A stretch of 33,346 bases of DNA. Origin: JAYEMH01 sp034717985 [NCBI: Candidatus Ratteibacteria bacterium]. GTDB taxonomy: Bacteria > CAZDME01 > JAYEMH01. The position numbers and the translations under genes are program-made. The stretch covers positions 1 through 33,346 of the forward strand of contig JAYEMH010000031.1 of the NCBI GenBank assembly GCA_034717985.1, in the 5' to 3' direction. This document shows positions 7,160-16,644 of this stretch, one piece after another. The notes beneath the pieces were generated by a model. It was not told the origin of the DNA, did not search any database, and was given only the letters and a program-made list of their open reading frames with translations. Numbering within the stretch: position 1 is the first letter of the stretch; each line of letters begins with the position of its first letter.

Positions 7160-10024
7160 ATGCCGTCAGAGAAAATACTTGTTAAAGGCGCCAGAGAACA
7201 CAATTTAAAAAATATCAATGTGGAAATTCCCCGGAATAAATTAACAGTAATTACCGGTTTGAGCGGTTCGGGGAAATCGTCTCTGGCCTTTGATACTATT
7301 TATGCCGAGGGTCAACGCCGCTACGTGGAAAGTCTTTCTGCTTACGCCCGGCAGTTTCTGGAGCAGATGAAAAAGCCGGAGGTAGAATCCATTGAAGGGC
7401 TTTCTCCGGCAATCTCCATTGAGCAGCGTAAAGCCGGGGCCAATCCCCGTTCGACGGTCGGCACGGTTACCGAAATCTATGATTATCTGCGTCTTCTTTT
7501 CGCCCGCATTGGCAAACCCCATTGTTATCGCTGCGGCCGCCCGGTCACGCCCCAGACTGTCCAGCAGATTGTTGACCAATTATTGGCCTTTCCGGAAAAT
7601 TCCAAGATTAGTATTTTAGGGCCGCTGGTTCGCGGAAGAAAAGGGGAATATAAAGAAGTTTTTGCTACCGCCCGCCGGGAAGGGTTCATCCGGGTACGAA
7701 TTGACGGAAAAATTATAGAAATTGGCCGGATTTTTCCCAGGTTGGACAAAAACAGGAAACATAATATTGAAATCGTTGTTGACCGAATCCTTAAGAGCGC
7801 TAAAGTTAAAGGAAGATTATCTGAATCAATAGAGATGGCTTTGAAGCTTGGCGGAGGCGTAGTTATTGTCAATGTAGAGAAAAGCAAAGGAAAAACTGAA
7901 GAGTATCTTTTTAGTGAACACTTTGCCTGTGCTAAGTGCGGTATCAGCTTTGAAGAACTCAGCCCGCGCATGTTCTCGTTTAACAGTCCCTATGGCGCCT
8001 GTTCCCGCTGCGGCGGTTTGGGCACCCGTTTGGAAGTAGATCCGGATTTGGTCATCCCGGATGAAAAGAAAAGTCTCGCCGAGGGAGCGCTTGAAGGCTG
8101 GAGGCGGGGAGGACGCAATTTAATTATTTATTACCGCCGTATCCTGCGGGCTTTAGCCAGCCATTATGAGTTTAGCATGGAGACTCCTTTTGAAAAACTT
8201 CCCAAAAACATTCAGGAAATAATCCTTTATGGTTCAGGCGGCGAAGAGATGGGTTTTCGTCACTGGAAAGGAGGGCGCCCTTATTATTACCAGAGCGATT
8301 TTGAAGGTGTCATTCCCAATCTGGAAAGAAGATTTAAGGAAACGGAAAGCGAATATATCAAAACTGAGATTTTAAAGTTTATGAGTGAACTTCCCTGTCC
8401 GCTTTGTAAAGGGGCGCGCCTGCGCAAGGAAAGTCTGGCGGTTACCGTTACCGGGAAGAACATCGACGAGCTGGTTCGTTTCTCGGTAGAAAAAGCCCAT
8501 AAATTTTTCTCTGAACTTAAGCTCAACCGGCGGGATTTTCAAATTGGCCGGGAGATAATCAAGGAAATAAAAGAAAGATTGAATTTTATGGTTAATGTCG
8601 GCTTAGATTATTTGACTTTAGACCGCCAGTCGGGTACCCTTTCGGGAGGAGAATCACAGCGAATACGCCTGGCAACACAAATTGGCTCCCGGTTGGTTGG
8701 TGTGGTTTATATTTTGGATGAGCCCAGTATCGGGCTTCACCAGCGGGATAACTTCCGCCTGCTTAACACCTTGAAGCAGCTGCGTGATTTAGGGAACACC
8801 CTGGTGGTAGTCGAGCACGATGAAACGACTATCCGAAGCGCCGATTACATTATCGATTTAGGCCCGGGCGCCGGAAGATTGGGAGGAGAGGTCGTTGTTC
8901 AGGGGGAGCTTAGTGAGGTCCTCGGGGCGCCGGCTTCTCTTACCGGAAAATATTTGAACAAGAAATTGGAAATTCCCGTTCCCGCCAGACGAAGAAAGCC
9001 GCCGGGAAAATCAATTAAAATCAGGAATGCCCGGGAGAACAACTTAAAAAATATTAATGTAGAAATTCCGCTGGGTTTGTTTGTCTGTGTGACCGGTGTT
9101 TCCGGTTCCGGGAAAAGTACTCTGGTTGATGAAATTCTCTATAAAGCCCTGGCGCAGAAGTTTTATCGTTCAAAGGTTAAAGCCGGTAAGCATAAGGATA
9201 TTTTAGGCATAAAACACATTGAGGCGGTAGTGGTTATTGACCAGTCTCCTATCGGCCGCACGCCCCGTTCTAATCCGGCCACTTATACCGGCGCTTTCGG
9301 TCCGATTCGAGAATTATTTTCCAAAGTGCCCGAGGCACGGATGCGGGGTTATAAACCTGGGCGTTTTAGTTTTAACGTCAAAGGAGGACGCTGCGAAGCC
9401 TGCCGGGGCGACGGGATAATTAAAATCGAAATGCATTTTTTGCCGGATATTTATGTTCCCTGCGATATTTGTAAAGGTTTGCGTTTCAACCGGGAAACCC
9501 TGGAAGTGGGCTATAAGGGTAAAAATATTGCCGAGGTACTGGATATGACTGTTAAGGAAGCTTTGGAATTTTTCCGGGCCGTCCCCAGGATTAAGGGAAA
9601 GCTCCAGACTTTAAATGATGTTGGCCTGGGATATATAAAATTGGGACAATCTGCCACCACCCTTTCCGGCGGTGAGGCCCAGCGGGTAAAATTAGCTACG
9701 GAATTAAGTAAATACGGCGGTTATATCCGAATGAACAGAAAGAGCGGAAAAACACTTTATCTTTTGGATGAACCGACGACCGGACTTCATTTTGCCGATA
9801 TAGAAAAATTACTCAATGTTTTGAACCGCCTGGTAGAGGTTGGGAATACGGTTTTAGTTATCGAACATAATCTGGATGTGATTAAATCGGCTGATTATAT
9901 TATTGATTTAGGACCGGAAGGAGGAGATTCAGGCGGCTGGGTAGTGGCTGCCGGAAGTCCGGAGGAGATAATCAGAGCTAAAAAATCATATACGGGAAGG
10001 TTTTTGAAAAAGGTGCTTGGTTGA
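7160..10024 (+). CDS. uvrA: Excinuclease ABC subunit A
   Basis: Damage-recognition ATPase of nucleotide excision repair, which loads UvrB on DNA. Two ABC halves are complete. The first has Walker [10 protein letters not shown] at residues 33-41, a CYRCG zinc-type pair, the CAKC / CSRCG finger, signature [12 protein letters not shown] and Walker [13 protein letters not shown]. The second has [11 protein letters not shown], the CEACRGDG ... CDICKG zinc module, [12 protein letters not shown] and [12 protein letters not shown]. The length of 954 residues is typical. An AAGGAAG site precedes the ATG. The start lies 39 bases after the palindromic element, which therefore sits in its promoter or leader region. 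Confidence 0.98.
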   Translation: MPSEKILVKGAREHNLKNINVEIPRNKLTVITGLSGSGKSSLAFDTIYAEGQRRYVESLSAYARQFLEQMKKPEVESIEGLSPAISIEQRKAGANPRSTVGTVTEIYDYLRLLFARIGKPHCYRCGRPVTPQTVQQIVDQLLAFPENSKISILGPLVRGRKGEYKEVFATARREGFIRVRIDGKIIEIGRIFPRLDKNRKHNIEIVVDRILKSAKVKGRLSESIEMALKLGGGVVIVNVEKSKGKTEEYLFSEHFACAKCGISFEELSPRMFSFNSPYGACSRCGGLGTRLEVDPDLVIPDEKKSLAEGALEGWRRGGRNLIIYYRRILRALASHYEFSMETPFEKLPKNIQEIILYGSGGEEMGFRHWKGGRPYYYQSDFEGVIPNLERRFKETESEYIKTEILKFMSELPCPLCKGARLRKESLAVTVTGKNIDELVRFSVEKAHKFFSELKLNRRDFQIGREIIKEIKERLNFMVNVGLDYLTLDRQSGTLSGGESQRIRLATQIGSRLVGVVYILDEPSIGLHQRDNFRLLNTLKQLRDLGNTLVVVEHDETTIRSADYIIDLGPGAGRLGGEVVVQGELSEVLGAPASLTGKYLNKKLEIPVPARRRKPPGKSIKIRNARENNLKNINVEIPLGLFVCVTGVSGSGKSTLVDEILYKALAQKFYRSKVKAGKHKDILGIKHIEAVVVIDQSPIGRTPRSNPATYTGAFGPIRELFSKVPEARMRGYKPGRFSFNVKGGRCEACRGDGIIKIEMHFLPDIYVPCDICKGLRFNRETLEVGYKGKNIAEVLDMTVKEALEFFRAVPRIKGKLQTLNDVGLGYIKLGQSATTLSGGEAQRVKLATELSKYGGYIRMNRKSGKTLYLLDEPTTGLHFADIEKLLNVLNRLVEVGNTVLVIEHNLDVIKSADYIIDLGPEGGDSGGWVVAAGSPEEIIRAKKSYTGRFLKKVLG

Positions 10025-10041
10025 ATTTGTTTGTAATTTTT

Positions 10042-10071
10042 TTGCTTTTGGATAGTAAAATATGCTATACT
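10042..10071 (+). promoter_or_regulatory. Sigma-70-type promoter for the leader RNA
   Basis: TTGCTT (10042-10047) and TATACT (10066-10071) are separated by 18 bases. Transcription would start near 10078, just ahead of the folded leader at 10091. The surroundings are AT-rich. Assigned by eye from consensus boxes. Confidence 0.5.
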
Positions 10072-10090
10072 TTATGTGGATTCTAGAAAA

Positions 10091-10180
10091 AGGTAATCCC
10101 CCTGTTTGTTTTCGTAAGAAAACTAGGGGGGCAAGCAAAACTACAGTCCGTCACACAGTTTGGCGGAGGCTGAGTTGCCT
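10091..10180 (+). ncRNA. Structured leader RNA, candidate riboswitch (possibly c-di-GMP-I-like)
   Basis: The sequence folds as a three-way junction. P1 is AGGTAA (10091-10096) with TTGCCT (10175-10180). P2 is CCCCCT with AGGGGG plus GTTTTC with GAAAAC, closed by a GTAA tetraloop (10114-10117). P3 is TCCGTC (10147-10152) with GGCGGA (10162-10167). The junction strand GCAAAACTACAG and the 3' GAGTTGCC recall the c-di-GMP-I (GEMM) aptamer, which also docks a GNRA loop. However, the 5' strand lacks that family's usual GGCAAAC word, so the class is uncertain. A terminator hairpin overlaps its 3' side. Confidence 0.45.
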
Positions 10181-10212
10181 AGAATATAGGTGATTCAGCC
10201 TATTTATTTTTT
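10167..10212 (+). terminator. Terminator overlapping the leader RNA
   Basis: AGGCTGA (10167-10173) pairs with TCAGCCT (10195-10201), followed by ATTTATTTTTT. The hairpin swallows the 3' strand of leader stem P1 and touches P3, so aptamer folding and termination should compete. This is the layout of an ON-type transcriptional riboswitch. Confidence 0.6.
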
Positions 10213-10443
10213 GACAGGATTAAAGAATTTAACCGTAGGGGACACCCCGATACCATTCGCCTGTGGCGAAGATACGGGGCAGGCAGGGTAAACAAAAAAC
10301 AGAAAGAGAAAAAAAGAAGAAACAAAATAACCACAGATAAACACGGATGAACACAGAAAAAAGGAAAAACAAATTGGAAAAAAGAGAAAGAAGAGATAAA
10401 AAGAATTAACCACTGAAGCACGGAAGTCCGGAGACACTGAAAC
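10213..10443. repeat. Repeat-filled spacer before the HEAT giant
   Basis: This stretch has no credible gene. It holds GACAGGATTAAAG (10213-10225). A hairpin runs from CCCCG (10245) to CGGGG (10279) with inner arms TTCGCC and GGCGAA. ACCACAGATAAACACGGATG-type words lie at 10329-10357, and a run of ACGGAAG / GGAGACACTG words at 10408-10443. All belong to the dispersed spacer repeats of this window. Together with 10025-10212 they make a 436-base leader region. Confidence 0.55.
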
Positions 10444-10460
10444 ATGAAATAGAGATAGAA

Positions 10461-13400
10461 ATGGATAATTTTAAAAGCATAAAATCTAACTTTAATAAGC
10501 TGCTCCTGAAGGCAACTGCTTCAATTGTTATCGGGGCTTTTTTGCTTAATACGGTCTTTATAGATTTAGTCTGGGCGAAGCCGAATTCGTTTCTGCGTCA
10601 ATCTGCAACAAGAGCAAACGATAGGCTTCAAAGAGAAATAGTTGGAGTTATAATTAATGGACTTACTAAAGAGGAGCTGAAAGAATGGATAGAAAAACAT
10701 GGGAGTGTGATAGAAGAAGAGACGGTAAAGAAAGATTTTCGTAGGGAATTTGAGATAATTAGCTCTGTGCTTACGGAGGAAAGAGAAAGTGAATTATTCA
10801 GATTAGTAGACAGCTTAGGAATAGACAGAGAAGAAATGCGCAACAGGATTAAACAGGCCAGAAACGACCTATTGGAGAATGGCAAAATTATCAAGCAGTT
10901 TCCTGATTTGGTTCAAAGTTCTAATAAATACGGGCTTGGATTGGGAACAGAAGAATACCTCTCTTATGTTTCGGGAATGTTAGAGAAGCTAAAAGACGAG
11001 CCTGATTTAAGAGCCGAATACCTTTTTCATGAAGCACTTTGTTATCATTTCCAGGAACTAAAAGGAAAGGAAGGTCACCAGATTGCCCGGCAAATCCAGA
11101 TGGTTCTTTTTCCACAGAATTATGAAGGCGTTGTTCCGTTAGAAGGCGATAGCCACCCCGAACTTACCGGTAAATTAACCTTGGCTTTGAGAGAATTTAT
11201 TGAAGGTAAAGTCCACTCTGCCCGATTGGATGAAGATGGTGAAAGTCTGGTCGAACAAGGAACGGTGATAAATAGAAAGGCAGATGCCAAGGATTTATCT
11301 GTGTTTGTTATGTTAGAGGAATTGTTTTCTGATGTGGGCAGTTTGAGTATAAGTAGTGAGCGATTACTCTTATTTACTGAGATAATAAACACCAAACCGG
11401 AGATTGTTAGTATAAATTTAGTTAACTGTTTCTTGGGGATGTTAAAGGATAATGATGCGGATATTCGTCAAGGGGCGGTGACAGCTTTGGGCGGGATAGG
11501 AAAAAATGATTCTGCTTTAGCTTTAAAAATGCTTAATCCACTCTTGGAAATGTTAAAGGATAAAGGTTGGGATGTCCGCCGAAAGGCAGTGGTAGCTTTG
11601 AGCGAAATAGGAAAGACTGATTCTGCTTTAGCTTTAAAAATGCTTAATCCACTCTTAGTAATGTTAAAGAATAAAGACTCGTATGTTCGCCAAGAGGTGG
11701 TGAGAGCTTTGGGCGGGATAGGAAAGACTGATTCTGCTTTAGCTTCAAAGATGCTTAATCCACTCTTGGAAATGTTAAAGGATAATGACGGGGATGTTCG
11801 CCAAGGAGCGGTGGCAGTTTTGGGCGAGATAGGAAAGATTGATTCTACTTTAGCTTTAAAAATGCTTAATCCACTCTTAGCAATGTTAAAGGATAAAGGT
11901 TGGGATGTCCGCCGAAAGGCAGTGGTAGCTTTGAGCGGGATAGGAAAAACTAATTCTACTTTAGCTTTAAAAATGCTTAATCCACTCTTAGTAATGTTAA
12001 AGAATAAAGACTCGTATGTTCGCCAATGGGCGGTGACAGCTGTGGGCGAGATAGGAAAGATTGATTCTACTTTAGCTTTAAAAATGCTTAATCCACTCTT
12101 GGAAATGTTAAAGGATAAGGACAGGGATATTCGCAAAAAGGCCAAAAAGATGGTGACAGCTTTGGGCGAGATAGGAAAGATTGATTCTACTTTAGCTTTA
12201 AAAATGCTTAATCCACTCTTAGCAATGTTAAAGGATAAAGACTCGTATATCCGCCAAGAGGCGGTGACAGCTTTGGGCGGGATAGGAAAAACTAATTCTA
12301 CTTTAGCTTTAAAAATGCTTAATCCACTCTTAGTAATGTTAAAGAATAAAGACTCGTATGTTCGCCAAGAGGCGGTGAGAGCTTTGGGCGGGATAGGAAA
12401 GATTGATTCTACTTTAGCTTCAAAGATACTTAATCCACTCTTAGAAATGTTAAAGGATAAAAACGAGTATGTCCGCCGAAAGGCAGTGGCAGTTTTGGGC
12501 GAAATAGGCAAAACTGATTCTGCTTTAGCTTTAAAAACGCTTAATCTACTCTTGGGAATGTTAAAGGATAAAGACAGGACTGTCCGCGAAAAGACGGTGG
12601 CAGCTTTGGGCGAGATAGGAAAGATTGATTCTACTTTAGCTTTAAAAATGCTTAATCCACTCTTGGAAATGTTAAAGGATAATGATGCGGATATTCGTCA
12701 AGGGGCGGTAGCCGCTTTGGGCGGGATAGGAAAGACTGATTCTGCTTTAGCTTCAAAGATACTTAATCCACTCTTGGAAATGTTAAAGGATAATGACGGG
12801 GATGTTCGCCAAGGAGCGGTGGCCGCTTTGGGCGAGATAGGAAAGACTGATTCTGCTTTAGCTTTAAAAATGCTTAATCCACTCTTAGAAATGTTAAAGG
12901 ATTATACCTGGTATGTCCGCCAAGAGGCGGTGAGAGCTTTGGGCGGGATAGGAAAGACTGATTCTGCTTTAGCTTCAAAGATACTTAATCCACTCTTGGA
13001 AATGTTAAAGGATAATGACGGGGATGTCCGTGAAAAGGCAATGGCAGCTTTGGGCGAGATAGGGAAGACTGATTCTGCTTTAGCTTTAAAAATGCTTAAT
13101 CCACTCTTGGAAATGTTAAAGGATAATGACGCGGATGTCCGTGAAAAGGCAATGGCAGCTTTGGGCGAGATAGGGAAGACTGATTCTGCTTTAGCTTTAA
13201 AAATGCTTAATCCACTCTTGGAAATGTTAAAGGATAATGACAGGGATATTCGCAAAAAGGCCAAAAAGATGGTGGCAGCTTTGGGCGAAATAGACAAAAC
13301 TGATTCTGCTTTAGCTTTAAAAATGCTTAATCCTCTCTTAGAAATATTAAATGATAATGACGCGAATGTCCGCCAAGAAGCGGCCAGAGGACTGGCTGGA

Positions 13401-16022
13401 ATAATGAAAACAGCCGATTTAGAAAGACCCCATTTATATGAAAAGTTAATTGAAGAGGAGCTTGAAAGAGAGGTGCCCAAAAGGGATAAAGGATTTATTA
13501 TCTGGAGTTTGGCCGCGGTTTTAGCTTTGGATAAAAGAAACATTGCTGATGAAAGGGAAGCAGGAAAAGTTGTTTGTCAGGAATTTTATCCGTTGTTTAA
13601 GAGAGCAGAAAGGGTTTTAGAGGAGATAAATTCATCGCTGGTTAAGTCTTTGCAATATGATGAAGAACTATTTTGGCAGAAATATGCCAAGCAATTTGCC
13701 GGATTATTAAGCATAAATCCGGAAGCCGGGCTTAAATTTTTTGAATATAACCTTAGAATTAAAGGAGAAAAGGTATCCGGACCGCAAAGAATGGCCTATT
13801 TGTTTGATGATTTAAAAGAAGTTTTTTATGACTCAGAAAATACAGATTCAGTTTTCAGAATTTTAGAAAGGATTTCTAAAAAGAAGCTTTCTATATCCGG
13901 ATTTGGGGATATTTTAAGAGTAACTCAAGGGTGTCTTTTATTAAAAAGGCGAGATTTATTAAAAGATTTTGCCGCTCAAGCCGGGCAGACTAATCCGAAG
14001 GAGATTGTAGAAGCAATAGGCAAAGGTTTGTTAACGGATTTAGTAAAAATATTAGAAATAGATATAGCGGTAGATGGAAAAGCAGTAGGCAATTGGCTTA
14101 AATATAAAAAACCCTGGGAGGCAGTTATTGCCTTTACCACTTTCTATAAGCGGTTTAAAGAGCATAATATGGATGAGGAATTAGAGATTGTCAGGATAGT
14201 AGTAGAAAAGGTTTTAGAGGGGAAATATAAAGAATATCGTTATGATACTAACCAGCTGGCGATGCTTAGCCAGAAACAGAAAGATATCTGGATGGAAAAT
14301 GAAGGTGGTCCGGTAGAAGAACGGGATATCAGCGTAGAGACAATAGGAAAAATCGGGCGGATTCAAAAGAAGATAAGGGATATGGTAGAGCATCAGCATA
14401 TTCAGGGATTTGTCAGGGAGCAATTATCCTTAATGCTTGATAATGCGGGTGGTAATATAGAAGATTTAAGCCGCATAACTACTGAAGCAAGAAAGAATAT
14501 TAAAAACAAGCAGCCTTCTTTAGAGCGCATTAAAGAGATTAAATATTTTAAGGATATTAAGAATATAGAAGAAGCAGAATCTCGGTTAGAAAACCTGCAA
14601 ATTGCCAGAAGTTTATTAATTCTGTTTAATTTAAACAGTGAAGAAATAGAGACTGGGAAGATAGGAAGTAAGGAAGGGAAAAAGAGTTTAGTAAAATTTA
14701 TAAACAGTTTGATTGACAGTTTAGATAAGATGGGAGAGGGAACGGCGGCAGCAGACATAACGGATTTACGGGATAATATACTTCAGCCGACAAAGCTGGT
14801 GGTTAAAGGAAAGATAACCATAGAGGATACCGACGATCCTTTTATTCTGGCGATGATTGGCGAGAAGCCGGTGGCTACCTGCCAGGGGTATAATTATCCG
14901 AATATAGAGTTTTTCCGTTGTCATCCGGCCTATTTAGCCGATTCCAATAAAAAGGTGGTTTTAGTTAAAAGAAACGGCATTCCGATTGCCCGGGCGATTA
15001 TCCGGGTAATGACAAAAGAAGAGGGTCAACCGGTTGTTTTTTTAGAAGAAATTAAATCTTCAACCGGAGAGACCTTTAAGAGAAATGTTTTGGAGCATAT
15101 TTTAGATAAGGCCGAAAGAATGGGAATTGAGGCAGCTACCAAATTAGATGTGGGAGGGATAGAGACATTTTTATCTAAGGGAGGGCCTTTAACTTCTACC
15201 GGAACAAGAAATGTTTCTGAATATGTTGATGCTTTAGGCGGGAGCCAATCAGGGACATGGCAGATAGCTGAAGTAAATATTTTGAAGCCGGTTGAAAAAG
15301 TGAAAAAAGAGAAAGATACAGAGATTTCCCGAATCGGCAAGCAAACCGGGGGGATTGCTGAAAGAGATAAAGAGAAATATAAAGCTTTTAAATCTTCAAT
15401 AATTGCCTTAAAAGAAAAAGCCAAAAAGAAATATAAAAAGCGAGCTAAGGTGTTAGGGAAAACATTAGTTAAGCACAAATTAGGCATTTCAAAATCTCTT
15501 ATTCTTTTTGCCGAGCCATTATTGGCCAATGGCGGGGTTATAGATTTAGAGGAGGCGTTAGGGATTCTTTTGAAGAATAATGTATTAGGAGAAGTGATTT
15601 TATATGCCGAAGACCCGGTATATAACGAAATCTTAGGAGAACTGGTTGAAGAAACTAAAAAAGAAATGGGTTCAGATTTAATAATAACAAAGAAAACAAA
15701 AGAAGAACTGGGACTTAAGAAGGATGCCAGCGAAGTGGAAGAGATTGAGGCACTTATAGGGGCAAAGAAGAATGTTCTCTGTGTTATAAAGGGAACAGTT
15801 GAAGACCGGGATGCACTCAGTAATTTATCAAATAAGCAGGGCATACCAATAGTAGTTTTTAGAGATGCAGATGGGAAATACATCTATTCATTGGCAGATG
15901 CCCTGGAGTTGGCAATAGCTGCCAGGGAAATGTTTATTGACTTGCCACCGGTAGAAGCCGGAGATATGGAAAAAGAGTACAAACAATATAAAGGTTATCT
16001 TCATATTCTTTCAGGGGCATAA
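10461..16022 (+). CDS. Giant exported HEAT-repeat protein (1853 aa)
   Basis: I do not recognise a named family. Residues 13-38 form a signal-like hydrophobic segment ending LVWA before KPNSFLRQ, so export with cleavage after Ala38 is likely. Residues 40-345 are helical and include the motif FHEALCYHF (about 188-196). Residues 349-983 are 17 tandem HEAT-type units, 15 of 37 and two of 40 residues, nearly identical in DNA, preceded by one diverged unit. Residues 984-1430 are helical. Around 1440-1590 is an alpha/beta module starting near TIEDTDDPFILAMIGEKPVATCQG and including GIPIARAIIRVM, with strand spacing loosely like an acetyltransferase. A Lys-rich linker and a last alpha/beta domain (about 1660-1853) follow. 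It is preceded by a folded leader RNA. The likely role is a periplasmic or surface scaffold. The function is unknown. Confidence 0.85.
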   Translation: MDNFKSIKSNFNKLLLKATASIVIGAFLLNTVFIDLVWAKPNSFLRQSATRANDRLQREIVGVIINGLTKEELKEWIEKHGSVIEEETVKKDFRREFEIISSVLTEERESELFRLVDSLGIDREEMRNRIKQARNDLLENGKIIKQFPDLVQSSNKYGLGLGTEEYLSYVSGMLEKLKDEPDLRAEYLFHEALCYHFQELKGKEGHQIARQIQMVLFPQNYEGVVPLEGDSHPELTGKLTLALREFIEGKVHSARLDEDGESLVEQGTVINRKADAKDLSVFVMLEELFSDVGSLSISSERLLLFTEIINTKPEIVSINLVNCFLGMLKDNDADIRQGAVTALGGIGKNDSALALKMLNPLLEMLKDKGWDVRRKAVVALSEIGKTDSALALKMLNPLLVMLKNKDSYVRQEVVRALGGIGKTDSALASKMLNPLLEMLKDNDGDVRQGAVAVLGEIGKIDSTLALKMLNPLLAMLKDKGWDVRRKAVVALSGIGKTNSTLALKMLNPLLVMLKNKDSYVRQWAVTAVGEIGKIDSTLALKMLNPLLEMLKDKDRDIRKKAKKMVTALGEIGKIDSTLALKMLNPLLAMLKDKDSYIRQEAVTALGGIGKTNSTLALKMLNPLLVMLKNKDSYVRQEAVRALGGIGKIDSTLASKILNPLLEMLKDKNEYVRRKAVAVLGEIGKTDSALALKTLNLLLGMLKDKDRTVREKTVAALGEIGKIDSTLALKMLNPLLEMLKDNDADIRQGAVAALGGIGKTDSALASKILNPLLEMLKDNDGDVRQGAVAALGEIGKTDSALALKMLNPLLEMLKDYTWYVRQEAVRALGGIGKTDSALASKILNPLLEMLKDNDGDVREKAMAALGEIGKTDSALALKMLNPLLEMLKDNDADVREKAMAALGEIGKTDSALALKMLNPLLEMLKDNDRDIRKKAKKMVAALGEIDKTDSALALKMLNPLLEILNDNDANVRQEAARGLAGIMKTADLERPHLYEKLIEEELEREVPKRDKGFIIWSLAAVLALDKRNIADEREAGKVVCQEFYPLFKRAERVLEEINSSLVKSLQYDEELFWQKYAKQFAGLLSINPEAGLKFFEYNLRIKGEKVSGPQRMAYLFDDLKEVFYDSENTDSVFRILERISKKKLSISGFGDILRVTQGCLLLKRRDLLKDFAAQAGQTNPKEIVEAIGKGLLTDLVKILEIDIAVDGKAVGNWLKYKKPWEAVIAFTTFYKRFKEHNMDEELEIVRIVVEKVLEGKYKEYRYDTNQLAMLSQKQKDIWMENEGGPVEERDISVETIGKIGRIQKKIRDMVEHQHIQGFVREQLSLMLDNAGGNIEDLSRITTEARKNIKNKQPSLERIKEIKYFKDIKNIEEAESRLENLQIARSLLILFNLNSEEIETGKIGSKEGKKSLVKFINSLIDSLDKMGEGTAAADITDLRDNILQPTKLVVKGKITIEDTDDPFILAMIGEKPVATCQGYNYPNIEFFRCHPAYLADSNKKVVLVKRNGIPIARAIIRVMTKEEGQPVVFLEEIKSSTGETFKRNVLEHILDKAERMGIEAATKLDVGGIETFLSKGGPLTSTGTRNVSEYVDALGGSQSGTWQIAEVNILKPVEKVKKEKDTEISRIGKQTGGIAERDKEKYKAFKSSIIALKEKAKKKYKKRAKVLGKTLVKHKLGISKSLILFAEPLLANGGVIDLEEALGILLKNNVLGEVILYAEDPVYNEILGELVEETKKEMGSDLIITKKTKEELGLKKDASEVEEIEALIGAKKNVLCVIKGTVEDRDALSNLSNKQGIPIVVFRDADGKYIYSLADALELAIAAREMFIDLPPVEAGDMEKEYKQYKGYLHILSGA
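11505..13409 (+). repeat. Coding tandem repeat: 17 HEAT units of 111 or 120 bp
   Basis: Each unit begins at (T/I/N)(D/N)S(A/T)LALKMLNPLL and ends at ALGEIGK or close variants. Units 6 and 16 carry three extra residues (KKM). Differences cluster in residues 18-27 (for example DNDGD, DKGWD, NKDSY, DYTWY), the turn and start of the second helix. The rest is almost constant even at the DNA level. Blocks of two or three units are themselves re-used (1-2 like 4-5; 2-3 like 8-9 and 13-14), a sign of unequal recombination. Confidence 0.95.
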
Positions 16023-16069
16023 TTTCTTTGAGTAATGAATGAGGCGAAACTTCACTCACTTCAAGAATG

Positions 16070-16267
16070 TTAATTAAGTTTTAATTTTTTTTTGACTTCT
16101 TTGAAAGAAACGGTTTTGGCATTTGCTTCTTTCGCTTTTGCTAAACGCAGTTCTTTCAAATCTTCATAGTCTTCCAGAGATTCCTGCATTTTAAGAAACT
16201 CTTGATAGGGAAGAATTGCGAATTCATTTTTACCATTTCTCTTTAGTATTTGGATATGAGGTGTCAT
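16070..16267 (-). CDS. Antitoxin, Phd/YefM-like
   Basis: A 65-residue protein with ILKRNGKNEFAILPYQEFLKMQESLEDYEDLKELRLAKAKE. The (E)FAILPY.E+..(L/M)QE.LED.EDL...R.AK pattern is that of short Phd/YefM-type antitoxins, where the N-terminal part dimerises and binds DNA and the acidic/basic C-terminal tail wraps the toxin. A strong AGGAGGT site lies nine bases before the ATG. It lies 14 bases downstream of the toxin gene. It should neutralise that toxin and repress the operon. It runs convergent to the HEAT giant, ending 47 bases from it. Confidence 0.75.
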   Translation of the reverse strand: MTPHIQILKRNGKNEFAILPYQEFLKMQESLEDYEDLKELRLAKAKEANAKTVSFKEVKKKLKLN

Positions 16268-16281
16268 TATGTTACCTCCTA

Positions 16282-16536
16282 TTATTTGTACGCTTCTTTT
16301 CTATGTTTAATTCTGTATATAATAACTTTGCCTATTTTGGTTTCAAATAAAACTCTATAATTGCCAACCCTTAAACGGTATTCAGGTGTAAAATTCGTCA
16401 GTTTTTTCACATCGCCTTTTAGATTGTCCGACAGTATTTCAATCTTTGAAAAGATGAAATTCAATGTTTTTTTGTTTATATTTTTACAATCTTTAATAGC
16501 GTGGGGTTTAAATTCAATCTTAAATTCCATAGTCAT
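16282..16536 (-). CDS. RelE/ParE-family toxin
   Basis: An 84-residue protein of the RelE fold: helical N-terminal half (HAIKDCKNINKKTLNFIFSKIE), then EYRLRVGNYRVLFETKIGKVIIYRIKHRKEAY. The LRVG.YRVLFE and I.HR.EAY strands are the family hallmark. RelE members cut mRNA on the ribosome; ParE members poison gyrase. The basic C-terminal residues R and K with a terminal Tyr favour RelE-type RNase, but this is not decisive. ATG 16536 opens the frame and ATG 16530 is two codons in. The gene is upstream of its antitoxin, the less common order. Confidence 0.8.
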   Translation of the reverse strand: MTMEFKIEFKPHAIKDCKNINKKTLNFIFSKIEILSDNLKGDVKKLTNFTPEYRLRVGNYRVLFETKIGKVIIYRIKHRKEAYK

Positions 16537-16537
16537 A

Positions 16538-16543
16538 ATTATA
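16538..16543 (-). promoter_or_regulatory. Possible -10 box abutting the toxin start codon
   Basis: On the minus strand TATAAT lies two bases before ATG 16536. A transcript from it would begin around 16530, at the second ATG, giving a leaderless or nearly leaderless message. No good -35 box is seen, so the call is weak. Confidence 0.3.
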
Positions 16544-16644
16544 TCATAATTTACCTGTTAAAATTAGCATATTTTTAAAAATTATGCAAACAAAAATATT
16601 AATTCTTTGCAAATAAGGATTTTAGAAATTAGAGCACCTTTTTT

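Noticed and set aside
10091-10180. Firm call of a c-di-GMP-I (GEMM) riboswitch
   Set aside because: The junction and 3' strand fit, but the conserved 5' word GGCAAAC is absent, so the class is left open.
10200-10445. Minus-strand ORFs of 77-81 residues
   Set aside because: They are low-complexity Phe/Leu-rich translations of the A-rich repeat spacer, with no start signals.
11505-13409. CRISPR-like array
   Set aside because: The repeats are 111 bp, contiguous, in frame and coding, with no unique spacers of constant size.
11468-13543. Long minus-strand open frames (347 and 213 residues) opposite the HEAT array
   Set aside because: The 111- and 120-bp units are multiples of three, so a frame open in one unit is open in nearly all. 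The antisense products are just the repeat read backwards, with no ribosome site or known motif.
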